Below are positions 36,991 through 47,837 of a stretch of 64,000 nucleotides of DNA, in pieces. The notes under the pieces are model-generated. The model searched no databases, had not been told where the DNA came from, and saw nothing but the letters and a program-made list of their open reading frames with translations. Within the stretch, counting starts at the first letter, position 1, and each line of letters begins with the position of its first letter. The stretch covers positions 1,390,606-1,454,605 of the forward strand of contig NZ_QGTR01000001.1 of assembly GCF_003182275.1 (NCBI RefSeq). Direction: 5' to 3'. The stretch comes from Hoeflea marina (GTDB lineage Bacteria; Pseudomonadota; Alphaproteobacteria; Rhizobiales; Rhizobiaceae). A program made the position numbers and the translations under genes.

Positions 36991-37021
36991 CCGTCATGCC
37001 GGCCCCCGAGCCGGCATCCAG
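36991..37021. repeat. GC-rich intergenic palindrome, second location
   Basis: This 31-bp unit, centred on GCCGGCCCCCGAGCCGGC with a TCCAG tail, matches the reverse complement of 11717-11747 at 30 of 31 bases. Confidence 0.7.
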
Positions 37022-37060
37022 TGGCGAGCGTCTGCGAGCCGGGAGGCCAATTGCGGAGGT

Positions 37061-37124
37061 GGGGACAGTTGACTTTCGGCACGATGCCACAGGCGTGATC
37101 CGCTGCCGGACGTAGACTGTCCCC
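37061..37124. repeat. REP-like inverted repeat element, copy 2
   Basis: GGGGACAGTTGAC at 37061 is mirrored by GTAGACTGTCCCC ending at 37124. The outer arms and the internal ACTTT and GATGCCA parts match the element at 11500-11564. In both places a CCGGCCCCCGAGCCGG palindrome lies close by. Confidence 0.6.
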
Positions 37125-37304
37125 GACATCGCCGCGCCGCCTCCGCGGCGCTGCCGGACACCGGCTCGGGGCCGGGGCGCCAGGTCGGTTTTGTGCGCCC
37201 GCCGCCACAGTGCGGCAAAAGCGGACCGTGTCCGGCCCGTCTGGGGCATCGGTCCTTGACTTTTGCGCCCCGCGCTTCGATTGAGGGCCGGTCAAAACGG
37301 ATCG

Positions 37305-37901
37305 ATGGATTGGGTGGGAGAAATGCGTTTCCTTGCAGGAATTGCCACAGCGATATGCGCGGTCAACCTGGTCATCGGCCGCACATTCGCATGGCTGTCG
37401 CTGGCCATCGTCGTCGTCTGCTTCACGGTCGTCGTCCAGCGCTACCTTTTCTCGGCCAGCTATCTCTGGATGCAGGATCTCTATGTCTGGCTCAACGGCG
37501 CGATGTTCACGGCGGTGGCGGGCTTCGCGCTGCTTCGCGACGATCATGTCCGGGTGGATATCTTCTACCGCCCCGCGCGCATGCGGACGCGCGCGCTGGC
37601 AGACCTGGTCGGCGTGTTTCTGTTTCTGCTGCCGTTTACCTGGGTGGTCTACCAGTATTCGATGCCGTTCGTGCTTCGCGCCTGGAGCTATCATGAGGCG
37701 TCTGCGAATGTCGGCGGCATGCCCGGGCTCTTCATTCTCAAGAGCTTCATCATCGCCTTTGCGGCGCTCATCGCGCTGCAGGGCCTGGCCATGGCGATCC
37801 GGTCGATCCTCGTGCTGTCGGGCCATGACCGACTGGTTCCGGAGTCGATCCGCTACCGGACCGACCAGGGCCTGACCAATCCTGCCAAGGGAGACGCCTG
37901 A
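37305..37901 (+). CDS. dctQ: TRAP transporter small permease (DctQ family)
   Basis: This protein of about 198 residues has four membrane helices. DctQ landmarks are FTVVVQRYLFSASYLWMQDL and the LRDDHVRVDIFY segment after helix 2. It forms the Q part of a tripartite ATP-independent periplasmic transporter with the large permease that follows. ATG 37305 is used. ATG 37323 lies too close to its GGGAG box but cannot be excluded. The stop overlaps the dctM start by one base (TGATG). The binding-protein gene is convergent on the other side of a terminator, an uncommon arrangement. Confidence 0.88.
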   Translation: MDWVGEMRFLAGIATAICAVNLVIGRTFAWLSLAIVVVCFTVVVQRYLFSASYLWMQDLYVWLNGAMFTAVAGFALLRDDHVRVDIFYRPARMRTRALADLVGVFLFLLPFTWVVYQYSMPFVLRAWSYHEASANVGGMPGLFILKSFIIAFAALIALQGLAMAIRSILVLSGHDRLVPESIRYRTDQGLTNPAKGDA

Positions 37902-39292
37902 TGGATCCGGTATTGATGGGCGAAATCCTCGCAGCACTCATGTTCTTCGGCGTGATCGGCTTCCTGCTGATCGGCTTTCCGGTCGCCTTCACGCTGGCCG
38001 GCGTCTCGCTGCTGTTCGGCGGCGTCGGCATGGCGCTGGGCGTCTTCGATCCCTCCAATTTCGGCTCGCTCCCCAACCGCTACATCGGCTTCATGACCAA
38101 CGAGGTGCTCGTCGCCGTGCCGCTGTTCATCTTCATGGGGGTGATGCTGGAGCGAAGCCAGATCGCCGAGCAGCTGCTGATGACCATGGGCAAGCTTTTC
38201 GGCAATCTTCGCGGCGGGCTTGGCTTCTCGGTGATCATCGTCGGCGCGATGCTCGCAGCCTCCACCGGCGTGGTCGGCGCGACGGTCGTGACGATGGGGC
38301 TGATCTCGCTGCCGGCCATGCTGCGCGCCGGCTACGACCCGAAGCTCGCCACCGGCGTGATCTGCGCCAGCGGCACGCTGGGCCAGATCATCCCGCCGTC
38401 GACCGTGCTGATCTTCATGGGCGACATGCTCTCGGGCATCAACAGCCAGGTGCAGATGTCCAAGGGCAATTTCGCCCCGGTACCGGTTTCGGTCGGCGAC
38501 CTGTTCGCCGGCGCGCTGCTCCCCGGCTTGCTGCTGGTTTCGCTCTACCTCATCTGGGTCCTGTTCAAGGCGGTCACAGACCCTGCCTCCTGCCCTGCCA
38601 CGCCGGTGCCGCCCGAGGAAAAGGGCGACCTCTTCCGGGAGGTTCTCGTGGCCCTGGTTCCGCCGCTTATGCTCATCCTTGCGGTGCTGGGCTCGATTCT
38701 CGGCGGCATAGCCACCCCCACCGAGGCGGCCTCCGTCGGCGCGGTGGGCGCGATGGTGCTGGCGGCGCTGCGCTGGCGCCTGTCGCTGACCATCCTCAAG
38801 GAAACCGTCATCGCCACCGCGACCATCACCAGCATGGTCTTCGTCATCCTGCTTGGCGCCTCGGTCTTCTCGGTGGTGTTCCGGATGATGGGCGGCGACA
38901 ACCTGGTGCACGAGTTCCTGAGCAATCTGCCCGGCGGTCCCATGGCGGCGGTCGCCGTGGTGATGCTGATCATGTTCTTCCTGGGCTTCATCCTCGACAC
39001 CTTCGAGATCATCTTCATCGTCATCCCGATCACCGCCCCGGTGCTGCTGGCCCTCGATGTCGATCCGATCTGGCTGGGCGTGCTGGTCGGCGTCAACCTG
39101 CAGACATCGTTCCTCACGCCTCCCTTCGGCTTCGCGCTGTTCTATCTCCGCGGCGTGGCGCCCCCCGGCCTGCCCACCAGCGCCATCTACAAGGGCATCG
39201 TGCCCTTCGTGATGCTGCAGATCGTGGCGATCGCCATCCTGTTCATGTTCCCCGAAATCGTCACCTGGCTGCCGCGCCTGGTGGCGGGATGA
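37901..39292 (+). CDS. dctM: TRAP transporter large permease (DctM family)
   Basis: This 463-residue inner-membrane protein has about 12 or more hydrophobic helices. DctM motifs include VPLFIFMGVMLERS, GATVVTMGLISLPAMLRAGYD, ICASGTLGQIIPPS and GILGGIATPTEAAS-like GSILGGIATPTEAAS. A C-terminal FLTPPFGFALFYLRGV closes the pattern. It carries out sodium-coupled uptake of an organic acid handed over by the binding protein. Its start shares a base with the dctQ stop. A strong hairpin follows the stop immediately. Confidence 0.92.
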   Translation: MDPVLMGEILAALMFFGVIGFLLIGFPVAFTLAGVSLLFGGVGMALGVFDPSNFGSLPNRYIGFMTNEVLVAVPLFIFMGVMLERSQIAEQLLMTMGKLFGNLRGGLGFSVIIVGAMLAASTGVVGATVVTMGLISLPAMLRAGYDPKLATGVICASGTLGQIIPPSTVLIFMGDMLSGINSQVQMSKGNFAPVPVSVGDLFAGALLPGLLLVSLYLIWVLFKAVTDPASCPATPVPPEEKGDLFREVLVALVPPLMLILAVLGSILGGIATPTEAASVGAVGAMVLAALRWRLSLTILKETVIATATITSMVFVILLGASVFSVVFRMMGGDNLVHEFLSNLPGGPMAAVAVVMLIMFFLGFILDTFEIIFIVIPITAPVLLALDVDPIWLGVLVGVNLQTSFLTPPFGFALFYLRGVAPPGLPTSAIYKGIVPFVMLQIVAIAILFMFPEIVTWLPRLVAG

Positions 39293-39296
39293 AAAA

Positions 39297-39320
39297 GGGC
39301 CCGGTGTTTCCACCGGGCCC
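39297..39320. terminator. Bidirectional terminator between dctM and dctP
   Basis: GGGCCCGGTG pairs with CACCGGGCCC around the loop TTTC (10-bp stem). On the minus strand five T residues follow the stem, giving a classical intrinsic terminator for dctP. On the plus strand it lies 4 nt behind the dctM stop. Confidence 0.85.
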
Positions 39321-39344
39321 CTCTCCTTCGCGTTGAACGCGGCT

Positions 39345-40439
39345 TCAGTACTTGAGGTACTTCTCGCGCGCCATCACATAGGGCGAATCGATCTTTTCGG
39401 TGCGTGTGCGCACCAGCGCCAATGCCTCGAGGAAGCTCTCGGTGGTCTTCTTGACCAGCGGGTCGGAACTGTTGCGCAGTTCCTCCACCACTTCGACCGA
39501 GGCCCTGGCGCCGGCTTCCATGATGTCGTCGGGGAAGTTGCGCACGATCACGCCGTGATCCTCGACCAGCGTCTTGAGCGCGCGCGGATCGTTGGCGATG
39601 AAGTCGGCAGAGACCTGGTCATATTCGGCCTGGCTGACGTCGCGGATGATCGCCTGCAGGTCGGCGGGCAGCTCCTGGTACTTCTTCTTGTCGACGACAA
39701 GTTCGGTCGCCAGGCCCGATTCGACGAAGGACGGCATGTAGTAGTTCTTGGCGACCTGGTAGAAGCCGAGCGCCAGGTCGTTATAGGGACCGACGAATTC
39801 GGCGGCGTCGAGCGTGCCCGACTGCAGCGCCTGGAAGATCTCTCCGGCCGCCATGTTGGTCACCGTTGCGCCGAGCTTCTCCCAGACCTGGCCGCCGAGG
39901 CCCGGCGTGCGGAACCGGATGCCCTTGACGTCTGCGAGGCTCTTGAGCTCGTTGCGGAACCATCCGCCGGTCTGCGTGCCGGTGTTGCCCGACAGGAAGC
40001 CCTGGACGCCGAACTGGTCGTAGATCTCGTCCCAAAGCTCCTGGCCGCCCATGAAGCGGACCCAGGCGGTGAGCTCCGGCGTGGTCATGCCGTAGGGGAC
40101 GCCGGTGAAGAAGGACAGCGCCGGCGACTTGTTCTGCCAGTAATAGGCTGCGCCATGGCTCATTTCGGCGGTGCCGTCGATGACCGCGTCGAGCGACTGC
40201 AGCGGCGGAACCAGCTCGCCTGCCGAATAGACCTGAATCGTCAGCCGGCCGCCCGATGCGGTGGTGATGCGATCGGCCAGCCGCTGCGCGCCGACGCCGA
40301 GGCCGGGAAAATTCTTCGGCCAGGTGGTGACCATGCGCCAGGTGATGTTGCCTTGTGCGATTGCCGGGGCGGCAAGGCCCGTGGCAACGGCGCCCGCGCC
40401 GACAATGCCGGCGCCGCGGATGAATGAACGACGATCCAT
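39345..40439 (-). CDS. dctP: TRAP transporter substrate-binding protein (2-oxo-acid/monocarboxylate type)
   Basis: This 364-residue periplasmic receptor has a twin-arginine signal peptide (MDRRSFIRGAGIVGAGAVAT). Mature segments ITWRMVTTWPKNFPGLGVGA, AAYYWQNKSPALSFFTGVPY and GIRFRTPGLGGQVWEKLGA place it with the TakP/lactate group that binds monocarboxylates or 2-oxo acids, often as metal complexes. It is convergent with dctQM rather than in front of them. The shared terminator and the lack of any other permease nearby support one transporter. An imperfect TATCTGA/TCAGATA inverted repeat at 40568-40587 lies in its upstream region. Confidence 0.9.
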   Translation of the reverse strand: MDRRSFIRGAGIVGAGAVATGLAAPAIAQGNITWRMVTTWPKNFPGLGVGAQRLADRITTASGGRLTIQVYSAGELVPPLQSLDAVIDGTAEMSHGAAYYWQNKSPALSFFTGVPYGMTTPELTAWVRFMGGQELWDEIYDQFGVQGFLSGNTGTQTGGWFRNELKSLADVKGIRFRTPGLGGQVWEKLGATVTNMAAGEIFQALQSGTLDAAEFVGPYNDLALGFYQVAKNYYMPSFVESGLATELVVDKKKYQELPADLQAIIRDVSQAEYDQVSADFIANDPRALKTLVEDHGVIVRNFPDDIMEAGARASVEVVEELRNSSDPLVKKTTESFLEALALVRTRTEKIDSPYVMAREKYLKY

Positions 40440-40632
40440 GATGTTTCCTCCGGATAGAATAGGCTCGAAAAAAGCGTGACTGAAACCTCACAGACGCGCT
40501 TGCGACCGACACATACTCCGCGGTCCGGTGTCGTGTCCATGCCGGAAACGCCATCCGGCCAAGGTTGTATCTGATTGATTTCAGATATACATCCGCCGCG
40601 CGGGCTGGCCCGGCCGCAGCCACCGGGCCCGT

Positions 40633-41148
40633 TCAGCCGGAGCGGCGGTTGCGGACATGCTTGACCAGGGCATGGGCGACGCCGATCAGCAGGGCTGGGA
40701 AAAGATCATCGAGCATCACGCCCCAGCCCGATGGCAGTCGCTCGACATGAGCCATCGGCCATGGCTTGAGGCGGTCGAAAAACAGAAAGAGGCCCGCGAA
40801 CGGGACCAGCATCGTCCAGCACGGCTGGCGGATGAGCGAGGCGCCGATCAGGAAGGCTGCCACTTCATCGACGACGATGCTGCGGTCGTCCTTCACGCCG
40901 GTGGCGAGCTCGATTGCGGACGAGACGTGGACACCCAGGATGAAGATGTCCAGCGCCAGCAGCGGCTGCAGATACCGGCGCAACCTGATCGTCGCCAGCA
41001 GAAGCGGCACCAGCGCGAAGACCGCAAGCCCGGCGCGCAGCGGAACAACGAGGCCGGCGCCGAACCAGGTTGCGGGCAGCCACTGCCACGGCGGAGCCAG
41101 GCCGTCACCGGGCGGGCTCAGGACGTAAAAGCCGGAAACATGCTCCAC
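40633..41148 (-). CDS. Phosphatidylglycerophosphatase A-like protein
   Basis: This 171-residue membrane protein resembles PgpA. It has several hydrophobic segments, VVDEVAAFLIG with the family DEV motif, FLFFDRLKPWPMAHVERLPS (RxxDxxKPxP type) and GWGVMLDDLFPAL. PgpA removes the phosphate from phosphatidylglycerol phosphate in membrane lipid synthesis. The N-terminal part lacks the usual PGTxGS stretch, so it may be a divergent paralogue and not the housekeeping enzyme. Neighbours give no hint. The start at 41148 is the furthest ATG and is uncertain. Confidence 0.72.
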   Translation of the reverse strand: MEHVSGFYVLSPPGDGLAPPWQWLPATWFGAGLVVPLRAGLAVFALVPLLLATIRLRRYLQPLLALDIFILGVHVSSAIELATGVKDDRSIVVDEVAAFLIGASLIRQPCWTMLVPFAGLFLFFDRLKPWPMAHVERLPSGWGVMLDDLFPALLIGVAHALVKHVRNRRSG

Positions 41149-41302
41149 TGGTCAGACTTCCGCATTTCCGGTCTGCTTCGGGGCGCATTGCTGTACCCGG
41201 CGGTGCATGATGGCGCACCGGGATGGTCGGGGCAAGTGGCGTGACATTTCTCTCCGCTCGGCTGGAGGCCTGATCCCGCCCCGGACCCTGGTCTGGCGCG
41301 AC

Positions 41303-41531
41303 ATGATCGTAACGGGCGCGGCCATCCACCTCGGCTGTCTGGCGCTGTCGCTGCTGCCGGCTGCGGCAAAATTCGGTCTGCCTGATAGTGCTCGTCCCGG
41401 TGCTGCCGCTGCCCTACAACGTCTCTATCTGGCGCTGCGTCTGGCAGGCGGCTCAGAGGCTCGGCGTCCTGCCGAGGCTGCTCTTCAGATCGATGGCGAC
41501 GCTGTGGCTCACGATCGTGGTGCTCGTCTGA
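41303..41531 (+). pseudogene. Possible frameshifted small membrane protein
   Basis: A hydrophobic reading (MIVTGAAIHLGCLALSLLPA) runs to about 41377. It then appears to continue in the next frame as LIVLVPVLPLPYNVSIWRCV, then further to a stop at 41531. Neither half makes sense alone. Joined by a one-base shift near 41375 they give a two-helix protein of about 75 residues. I do not recognise a family. It could be a decayed gene, a sequencing error or chance. Confidence 0.3.
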
Positions 41532-41895
41532 TGTGCGAATTATGTCTAACCGATGTCCGGCCCGGCAATTCGCGGCACCGGATCTGCCGGGCCCGGGCCG
41601 GTCGCCACGGCCGGCGTTGGCGCGCCCATTGCCGTGCCGCTCATGTCCTCAGCCAAAGACGTGAGGTGGGGCAGCGGCCCGCTCTCGCTCCCCCGCCAGG
41701 AGGCACCGCCGCGCAGAGGTCGGTGTTGAGCGGACGTCGGCTTTTCCTCCGCGTGCGGAGGCGACGTGCAGGGCCGCGACGGCTGCATGTCAGCAGACTG
41801 GGGCCACTTCAGGCCAGCGCGAGCTGAATTTGAGCTTCATCTGCAAGCGGATACGGATCTTGACCACGCAAAGCTGGAACTGGTGCGCGGCAGGA
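41532..41895. other. Spacer with no convincing gene
   Basis: No frame here shows a ribosome site together with a plausible protein. GC-rich imperfect inverted repeats around 41555-41605 are the only structure seen. The stretch separates the possible frameshifted gene from the acid-sugar locus. Confidence 0.45.
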
Positions 41896-42630
41896 TCAGG
41901 GGAAGCGTGCCTTGTCGAACGCACTGACCACGTTCCTGATATGGGCGCGCATCGCTGTATGGGCGCGGCGGCGCTCGCCGCTGCGCAGGGCATTGACGAT
42001 AGCCTCATGATCCTCGATCCAGCGCAGCCGCAGGATCGGGCTGCGGACGTGCTTCTGAAGACCCTGCCACATCGGGCCCGTCATCTCGTCCCACAAGCGG
42101 TGAATCAACTGAACCAGCACCGGATTCTGGGTGGCGCGGGCGATGGCGAAGTGGAATTCCCTGTCGCCCTGTTCGGTCTCGGTGGCCATGCGATGCTCTT
42201 CGCGCATCTTCTGCAGGAAGCTCTCGATCGTCTCGATGTCCTCGGGCGTCGCGTTGACCGCGGCCAGGCCGCAGACTTCGGGCTCCAGGGCCAATCGCGC
42301 TTGCATGAGGTCGCTGGGACTGTGCTGGTCCATCCCGGCATGCGGCCGTGTCGGCGTCGCGTCCGGTGACGGCGGCGCATTGACGAAGACACCGGCGCCG
42401 ACCCGGATGGTGACCAGGCCCGAGATCTCCAGCGCCAGCAGGGCTTCTCGCACGCAGGTGCGGGACACGCGATAATCGCGCGCCAGATCGCGTTCGGTCG
42501 GCAGCCGCTGGCCGGGTTCAAACTCGGCCAGCGCGATTCGGGATTCCAGGTTGTCGGCGATCTGCCGATAGACACGGACCTGGCGGACGAGGCGACTCCC
42601 CGGCGGCTGAAGCGGCTTAATCCTGTCCAT
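41896..42630 (-). CDS. GntR family regulator with FCD domain of the acid-sugar locus
   Basis: This 244-residue regulator has the GntR winged helix (LPTERDLARDYRVSRTCVRE, then ALLALEISGLVTIRVGAG) and a C-terminal FCD domain with the metal-binding pattern DREFHFAIA, HRLWDEM, DHEAI and MRAHI. This fits sugar-acid responsive members such as UxuR/ExuR/GntR. ATG 42630 is chosen; the longer frame is a shadow over the enolase gene. It overlaps that gene by 14 nt, so regulator and enzyme are co-expressed. A TGGTCCAACCA palindrome upstream of the divergent transport genes is its likely site. Confidence 0.9.
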   Translation of the reverse strand: MDRIKPLQPPGSRLVRQVRVYRQIADNLESRIALAEFEPGQRLPTERDLARDYRVSRTCVREALLALEISGLVTIRVGAGVFVNAPPSPDATPTRPHAGMDQHSPSDLMQARLALEPEVCGLAAVNATPEDIETIESFLQKMREEHRMATETEQGDREFHFAIARATQNPVLVQLIHRLWDEMTGPMWQGLQKHVRSPILRLRWIEDHEAIVNALRSGERRRAHTAMRAHIRNVVSAFDKARFP

Positions 42631-43783
42631 AGAATGCCGCCGGATCCGCCAGGAGGACCGTCGTGTCGGAGCCGGCACGGAACGGCTCCAGGGCGGCCCG
42701 GTCGAAGACGACGCCGAGACCCGCCATGTCCGACAGCGCAACACGGCCATCCTTCGGCACGGCGGAAAACTCGGCGATGCCCTGATCCATGAAACTGCCT
42801 CCGTCAATGTTCTCGACTGGATAACACCCCGGTATGGCAGCGGCAACAATGATCGAGGATTCCAGTGTCCCGTGCGGCGCGATGGTCAGGTTGGCGCAAT
42901 TGCCCAGATGCGCGATCTTCAGCCATTCCGTGATGCCGCCCACCTTGAGGACGTTGGGCTGCAGGAAATGCACGCCGCCCGAGGCGACATAGCGCCAGAA
43001 CTCGTAGCGCGTCGACACCTCCTCACCCAGGGCGATCGGCACCGGCGAGACTGCCGCCAGACGGGCATGGCTGTCGATGTCGTCGGAGGCCATGGGTTCT
43101 TCCATCCAGACCGGATCGAAGCGGGCATAGGCCTGTATGCGGCGCAGGGCCTCCCCCGGCTTGAACCGCTGGTTGGCATCCAGCATCAACGGCCGGCTTC
43201 CGATCACCTCGCGCACCGCGGCGATCCGCGCCATGTCATCCTCGATTTCGGGACGTCCGACCTTGATCTTGAAAAGGCGATTGCCGGCGTCGAGAAACCC
43301 GCGGGTCTGTTCGACGAGCGCGGCATCGCTCAAGTGCAGGTTGACCGCGCTGGCATAGACCTCGAGGCTGTCGGCGGCGCCGCCAATGAGCTTGCGCACC
43401 GGCAGGCCGGCCAGCTTTCCGCGCAGGTCCCACAGCGCCAGGTCGAAACCCGCCACCGCCAGCGCCGCGATCCCTCCCGGTCCGGGCTGATGGCTGCGGC
43501 GCCACAACTCGTTCCACAGAGCCTCGTGGTCGTGGATGTCGCGGCCAATGAGCATTGGCCCGAGATAGCTCCGCGCCAGCGCGGCGACCGCGATGCCGCC
43601 ATTGCCCATCGTGGAGCTCCAGCCGGTGCCGGTGGTCCCGTCTTCCAGCGATATGTCCACCAAGATGTGCTCGTGATGGGTGATCGCGTGGGCAGCAGAA
43701 ACCCAGGGCTTGGCCAGCGGCACGCGAAACACAGATACGTCGAAAGCCGCGACGCGGGTGTTGGCCGGGTGCTGTCCTCGCAT
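42617..43783 (-). CDS. Mandelate racemase/muconate lactonising enzyme (enolase superfamily), acid-sugar type
   Basis: This 388-residue enzyme has the enolase-superfamily capping domain and barrel. The KxK lysines are in LFKIKVGRPE. Metal ligands are in MLDANQRF, WMEEPMA and ALGEEVS. The histidine of the His-Asp dyad is probably in IAPHGTLES. This pattern fits the mandelate racemase subgroup, which holds glucarate, galactarate and related dehydratases as well as galactarolactone cycloisomerase. The nearby kdgD gene favours a hexaric acid route. The exact substrate is open. ATG 43783 follows a GGAAAGGA box. Confidence 0.87.
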   Translation of the reverse strand: MRGQHPANTRVAAFDVSVFRVPLAKPWVSAAHAITHHEHILVDISLEDGTTGTGWSSTMGNGGIAVAALARSYLGPMLIGRDIHDHEALWNELWRRSHQPGPGGIAALAVAGFDLALWDLRGKLAGLPVRKLIGGAADSLEVYASAVNLHLSDAALVEQTRGFLDAGNRLFKIKVGRPEIEDDMARIAAVREVIGSRPLMLDANQRFKPGEALRRIQAYARFDPVWMEEPMASDDIDSHARLAAVSPVPIALGEEVSTRYEFWRYVASGGVHFLQPNVLKVGGITEWLKIAHLGNCANLTIAPHGTLESSIIVAAAIPGCYPVENIDGGSFMDQGIAEFSAVPKDGRVALSDMAGLGVVFDRAALEPFRAGSDTTVLLADPAAFYGQD

Positions 43784-43818
43784 GCGTGGCTGTCCTTTCC
43801 GAAATGATATTGGTCCAG

Positions 43819-43829
43819 TGGTCCAACCA
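43819..43829. promoter_or_regulatory. GntR (FadR-type) operator of the acid-sugar locus
   Basis: TGGTCCAACCA is palindromic around a 3-base centre and fits TnGTnnnACnA. A second TGGTCCA half lies 8 bp upstream at 43811. A TTGACA hexamer at 43835-43840 could be the -35 of the divergent transport operon, so binding would overlap the promoter. Confidence 0.6.
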
Positions 43830-43911
43830 ATCTCTTGACAGGAACAATTTTGGACGTCAAGTCTAAACCGGTCGTCCCAGAGGGGGCGAGAGCTGAAAGG
43901 GAGGAACCGAC

Positions 43912-44925
43912 ATGAAATACAATCCTGCGCTGACGCCGACGCGTCGCATGATCCTGAAGTCCGGGCTGGCCGGTGCGGCACTGCTGGGCGCTCCGATGAT
44001 CGCCCGCGCCCAAGCGAGCAAGACGCTGCGCGCGGCACACATCGAATCGACCGAAAGCGCCACCCACAAGGGCTATATCGACTTCGCCGAACGCGTGGCC
44101 GAGACGACGGGCGGCGCGGTCGAGGTCAAGGTCTTTCCGGCCGGCCAGCTCGGCAACCTACGCGACCTCTACGAGGGGATCAAGCTGGGCTCGGTCGACA
44201 TGACCTCGTCGGGACCCGACTACTCCGCCAACATCGCGCCGATCATGGTGGCGGCGGCGCTGTATTTCTCGTACCGCGACGACGCCCATGCCGACAAATT
44301 GCTGGACGGCGCCTTCTCGGCGGCCTTGTCGGAAGCCCTGGCCAAACAGGCCGGCATGCGCATTCTGGCGTGGGGCGAACTGGGCTGGAGGTCGGTCTTC
44401 AACACCGTTCGGCCAATCCAGTCGGCCGGAGATTTCGCCGGGCTGAAGCTTCGCGTACCCGAGGCACAGCTTCACATCCTGCCGATGACGGCGCTGGGCG
44501 CGGCGCCAACGCCGATTCCCTATTCCGACGTCTATACGTCGATGCAGACCGGTGTGGTCGATGGCGCAGAGGGCACGCCGTCCGCCGTGACGCAGCAGAA
44601 GTTCAACGAGGTGTCGAAGTACTATTCGCTGACGCAACATCTCTACAACCCGCTGCATCTCGTGATCGGTGACCGCGTCTTCGGCGGCCTGTCGGCCGAA
44701 GAACAGGCAGCGGTTCAGGCCGCCGCCGTGGCCGCCTTCCAGGCGCAACGCACCCGCGCACGCTCCGACAACGCCGCGGCCCTGACTGCCATGCGCGAGG
44801 GCGGCCTGGAGGTCAATGCGGTTGACGTCACCGAAATTCGCCAGATCGTCATTCCGACCTGGGAGCCGCTCATCAAACCGCTCGGTGCCGAGGGGCAAGC
44901 ACTGGTCGACATGCTGCTGGCATGA
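43912..44925 (+). CDS. dctP: TRAP transporter substrate-binding protein, acid-sugar locus
   Basis: This 337-residue DctP-family receptor has a twin-arginine signal peptide (TRRMILKSGLAGAALLGAP, then MIARAQA). Family segments are VEVKVFPAGQLGNLRDLYEG, GELGWRSVFNTVRPIQSAGD and LRVPEAQLHILPMTALGAAP, the last holding the arginine that normally clamps the ligand carboxylate. It is the first gene of an operon with dctQ, dctM and kdgD. Its stop overlaps an upstream in-frame ATG of dctQ. Its likely cargo is glucarate, galactarate or a related sugar acid. Confidence 0.92.
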   Translation: MKYNPALTPTRRMILKSGLAGAALLGAPMIARAQASKTLRAAHIESTESATHKGYIDFAERVAETTGGAVEVKVFPAGQLGNLRDLYEGIKLGSVDMTSSGPDYSANIAPIMVAAALYFSYRDDAHADKLLDGAFSAALSEALAKQAGMRILAWGELGWRSVFNTVRPIQSAGDFAGLKLRVPEAQLHILPMTALGAAPTPIPYSDVYTSMQTGVVDGAEGTPSAVTQQKFNEVSKYYSLTQHLYNPLHLVIGDRVFGGLSAEEQAAVQAAAVAAFQAQRTRARSDNAAALTAMREGGLEVNAVDVTEIRQIVIPTWEPLIKPLGAEGQALVDMLLA

Positions 44926-44996
44926 CACCGGCAACATGTGACAAGAATCCGGTCGGCGGGGCGCACCCCCGCCGTCCGGATCGGACGGAGGATGGC

Positions 44997-45479
44997 ATGC
45001 AATTTCTGGAACGACTGGCCGGGGTGATCGTCACGGCCATCTTTGGCGGCTTCGTGCTGCTGACCTTTCTGCAGGTGGTGCTGCGCTACGGCTTTGCCAA
45101 TTCGCTGGGCTGGATCGACGAGGCATCGCGCTATGGCTTCATCTGGATGGTGGCCATCGCCGGCGCGATCGCCGCGCGCCGGGGGAGCCACATGACCATC
45201 ACCCTGCTGGAAGAGATCGCCGGCAGGCAATGGCGCCGGCCGCTCCAGCTTGTGGGCGATGCCGGCCTTTTCGTCTTCGCCGTCCTGCTGGGCATCGGCG
45301 GGTGGCAATTGATGCAGCTCAACTGGACGTCGCTCTCGCCCGCGCTGCAGATACCCATCGCCTATGTGCAGGTCGCGCTGCCGGTGTTCGGAATCCTGAC
45401 CGCGCTGTTTGCCGCGGACCACTTTGTCCGGCTGATCCGCGACGGTTCGGACGACGACACTCCGGAAGAGGGATTCTGA
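44997..45479 (+). CDS. dctQ: TRAP transporter small permease, acid-sugar locus
   Basis: This 160-residue protein has four helices with the DctQ features VVLRYGFANSLGWIDEASRY and ARRGSHMTITLLEE. ATG 44997 is preferred because it gives the family N-terminus (MQFLERLAGVIVTAIFGG) and has GGACGGAGG at good spacing. An upstream ATG at 44922 would overlap the dctP stop by 4 nt and add 25 polar residues. The dctM start follows its stop after one base. Confidence 0.88.
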   Translation: MQFLERLAGVIVTAIFGGFVLLTFLQVVLRYGFANSLGWIDEASRYGFIWMVAIAGAIAARRGSHMTITLLEEIAGRQWRRPLQLVGDAGLFVFAVLLGIGGWQLMQLNWTSLSPALQIPIAYVQVALPVFGILTALFAADHFVRLIRDGSDDDTPEEGF

Positions 45480-47681
<2,202 letters not shown>

Positions 47682-47837
47682 ACCCACGTACTCGCGTCCT
47701 CATCGTGCGGCGGCTCCCGCCGTTTCGACCGCTTCTGCCCTTAGGTCTGCCCGAATGCCACGTTCCCGCGGCGTTTGGGCAGGCCCGGCGTCGCCTGAAA
47801 AGTAGAAGAGCCGCGGACTTTGCTGCGATTGGATGGT

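Noticed and set aside
37853..39313. 486-codon His/Asp/Glu-rich frame antisense to dctM
   Set aside because: The composition (HDQ-rich, no hydrophobic core) is the typical mirror of a membrane-protein gene in GC-rich DNA.
41788..41936. Short frame reading AEFELHLQADTDLDHAKLEL that looks protein-like
   Set aside because: No ribosome site and no recognisable family. It overlaps the end of the GntR gene and may be chance.
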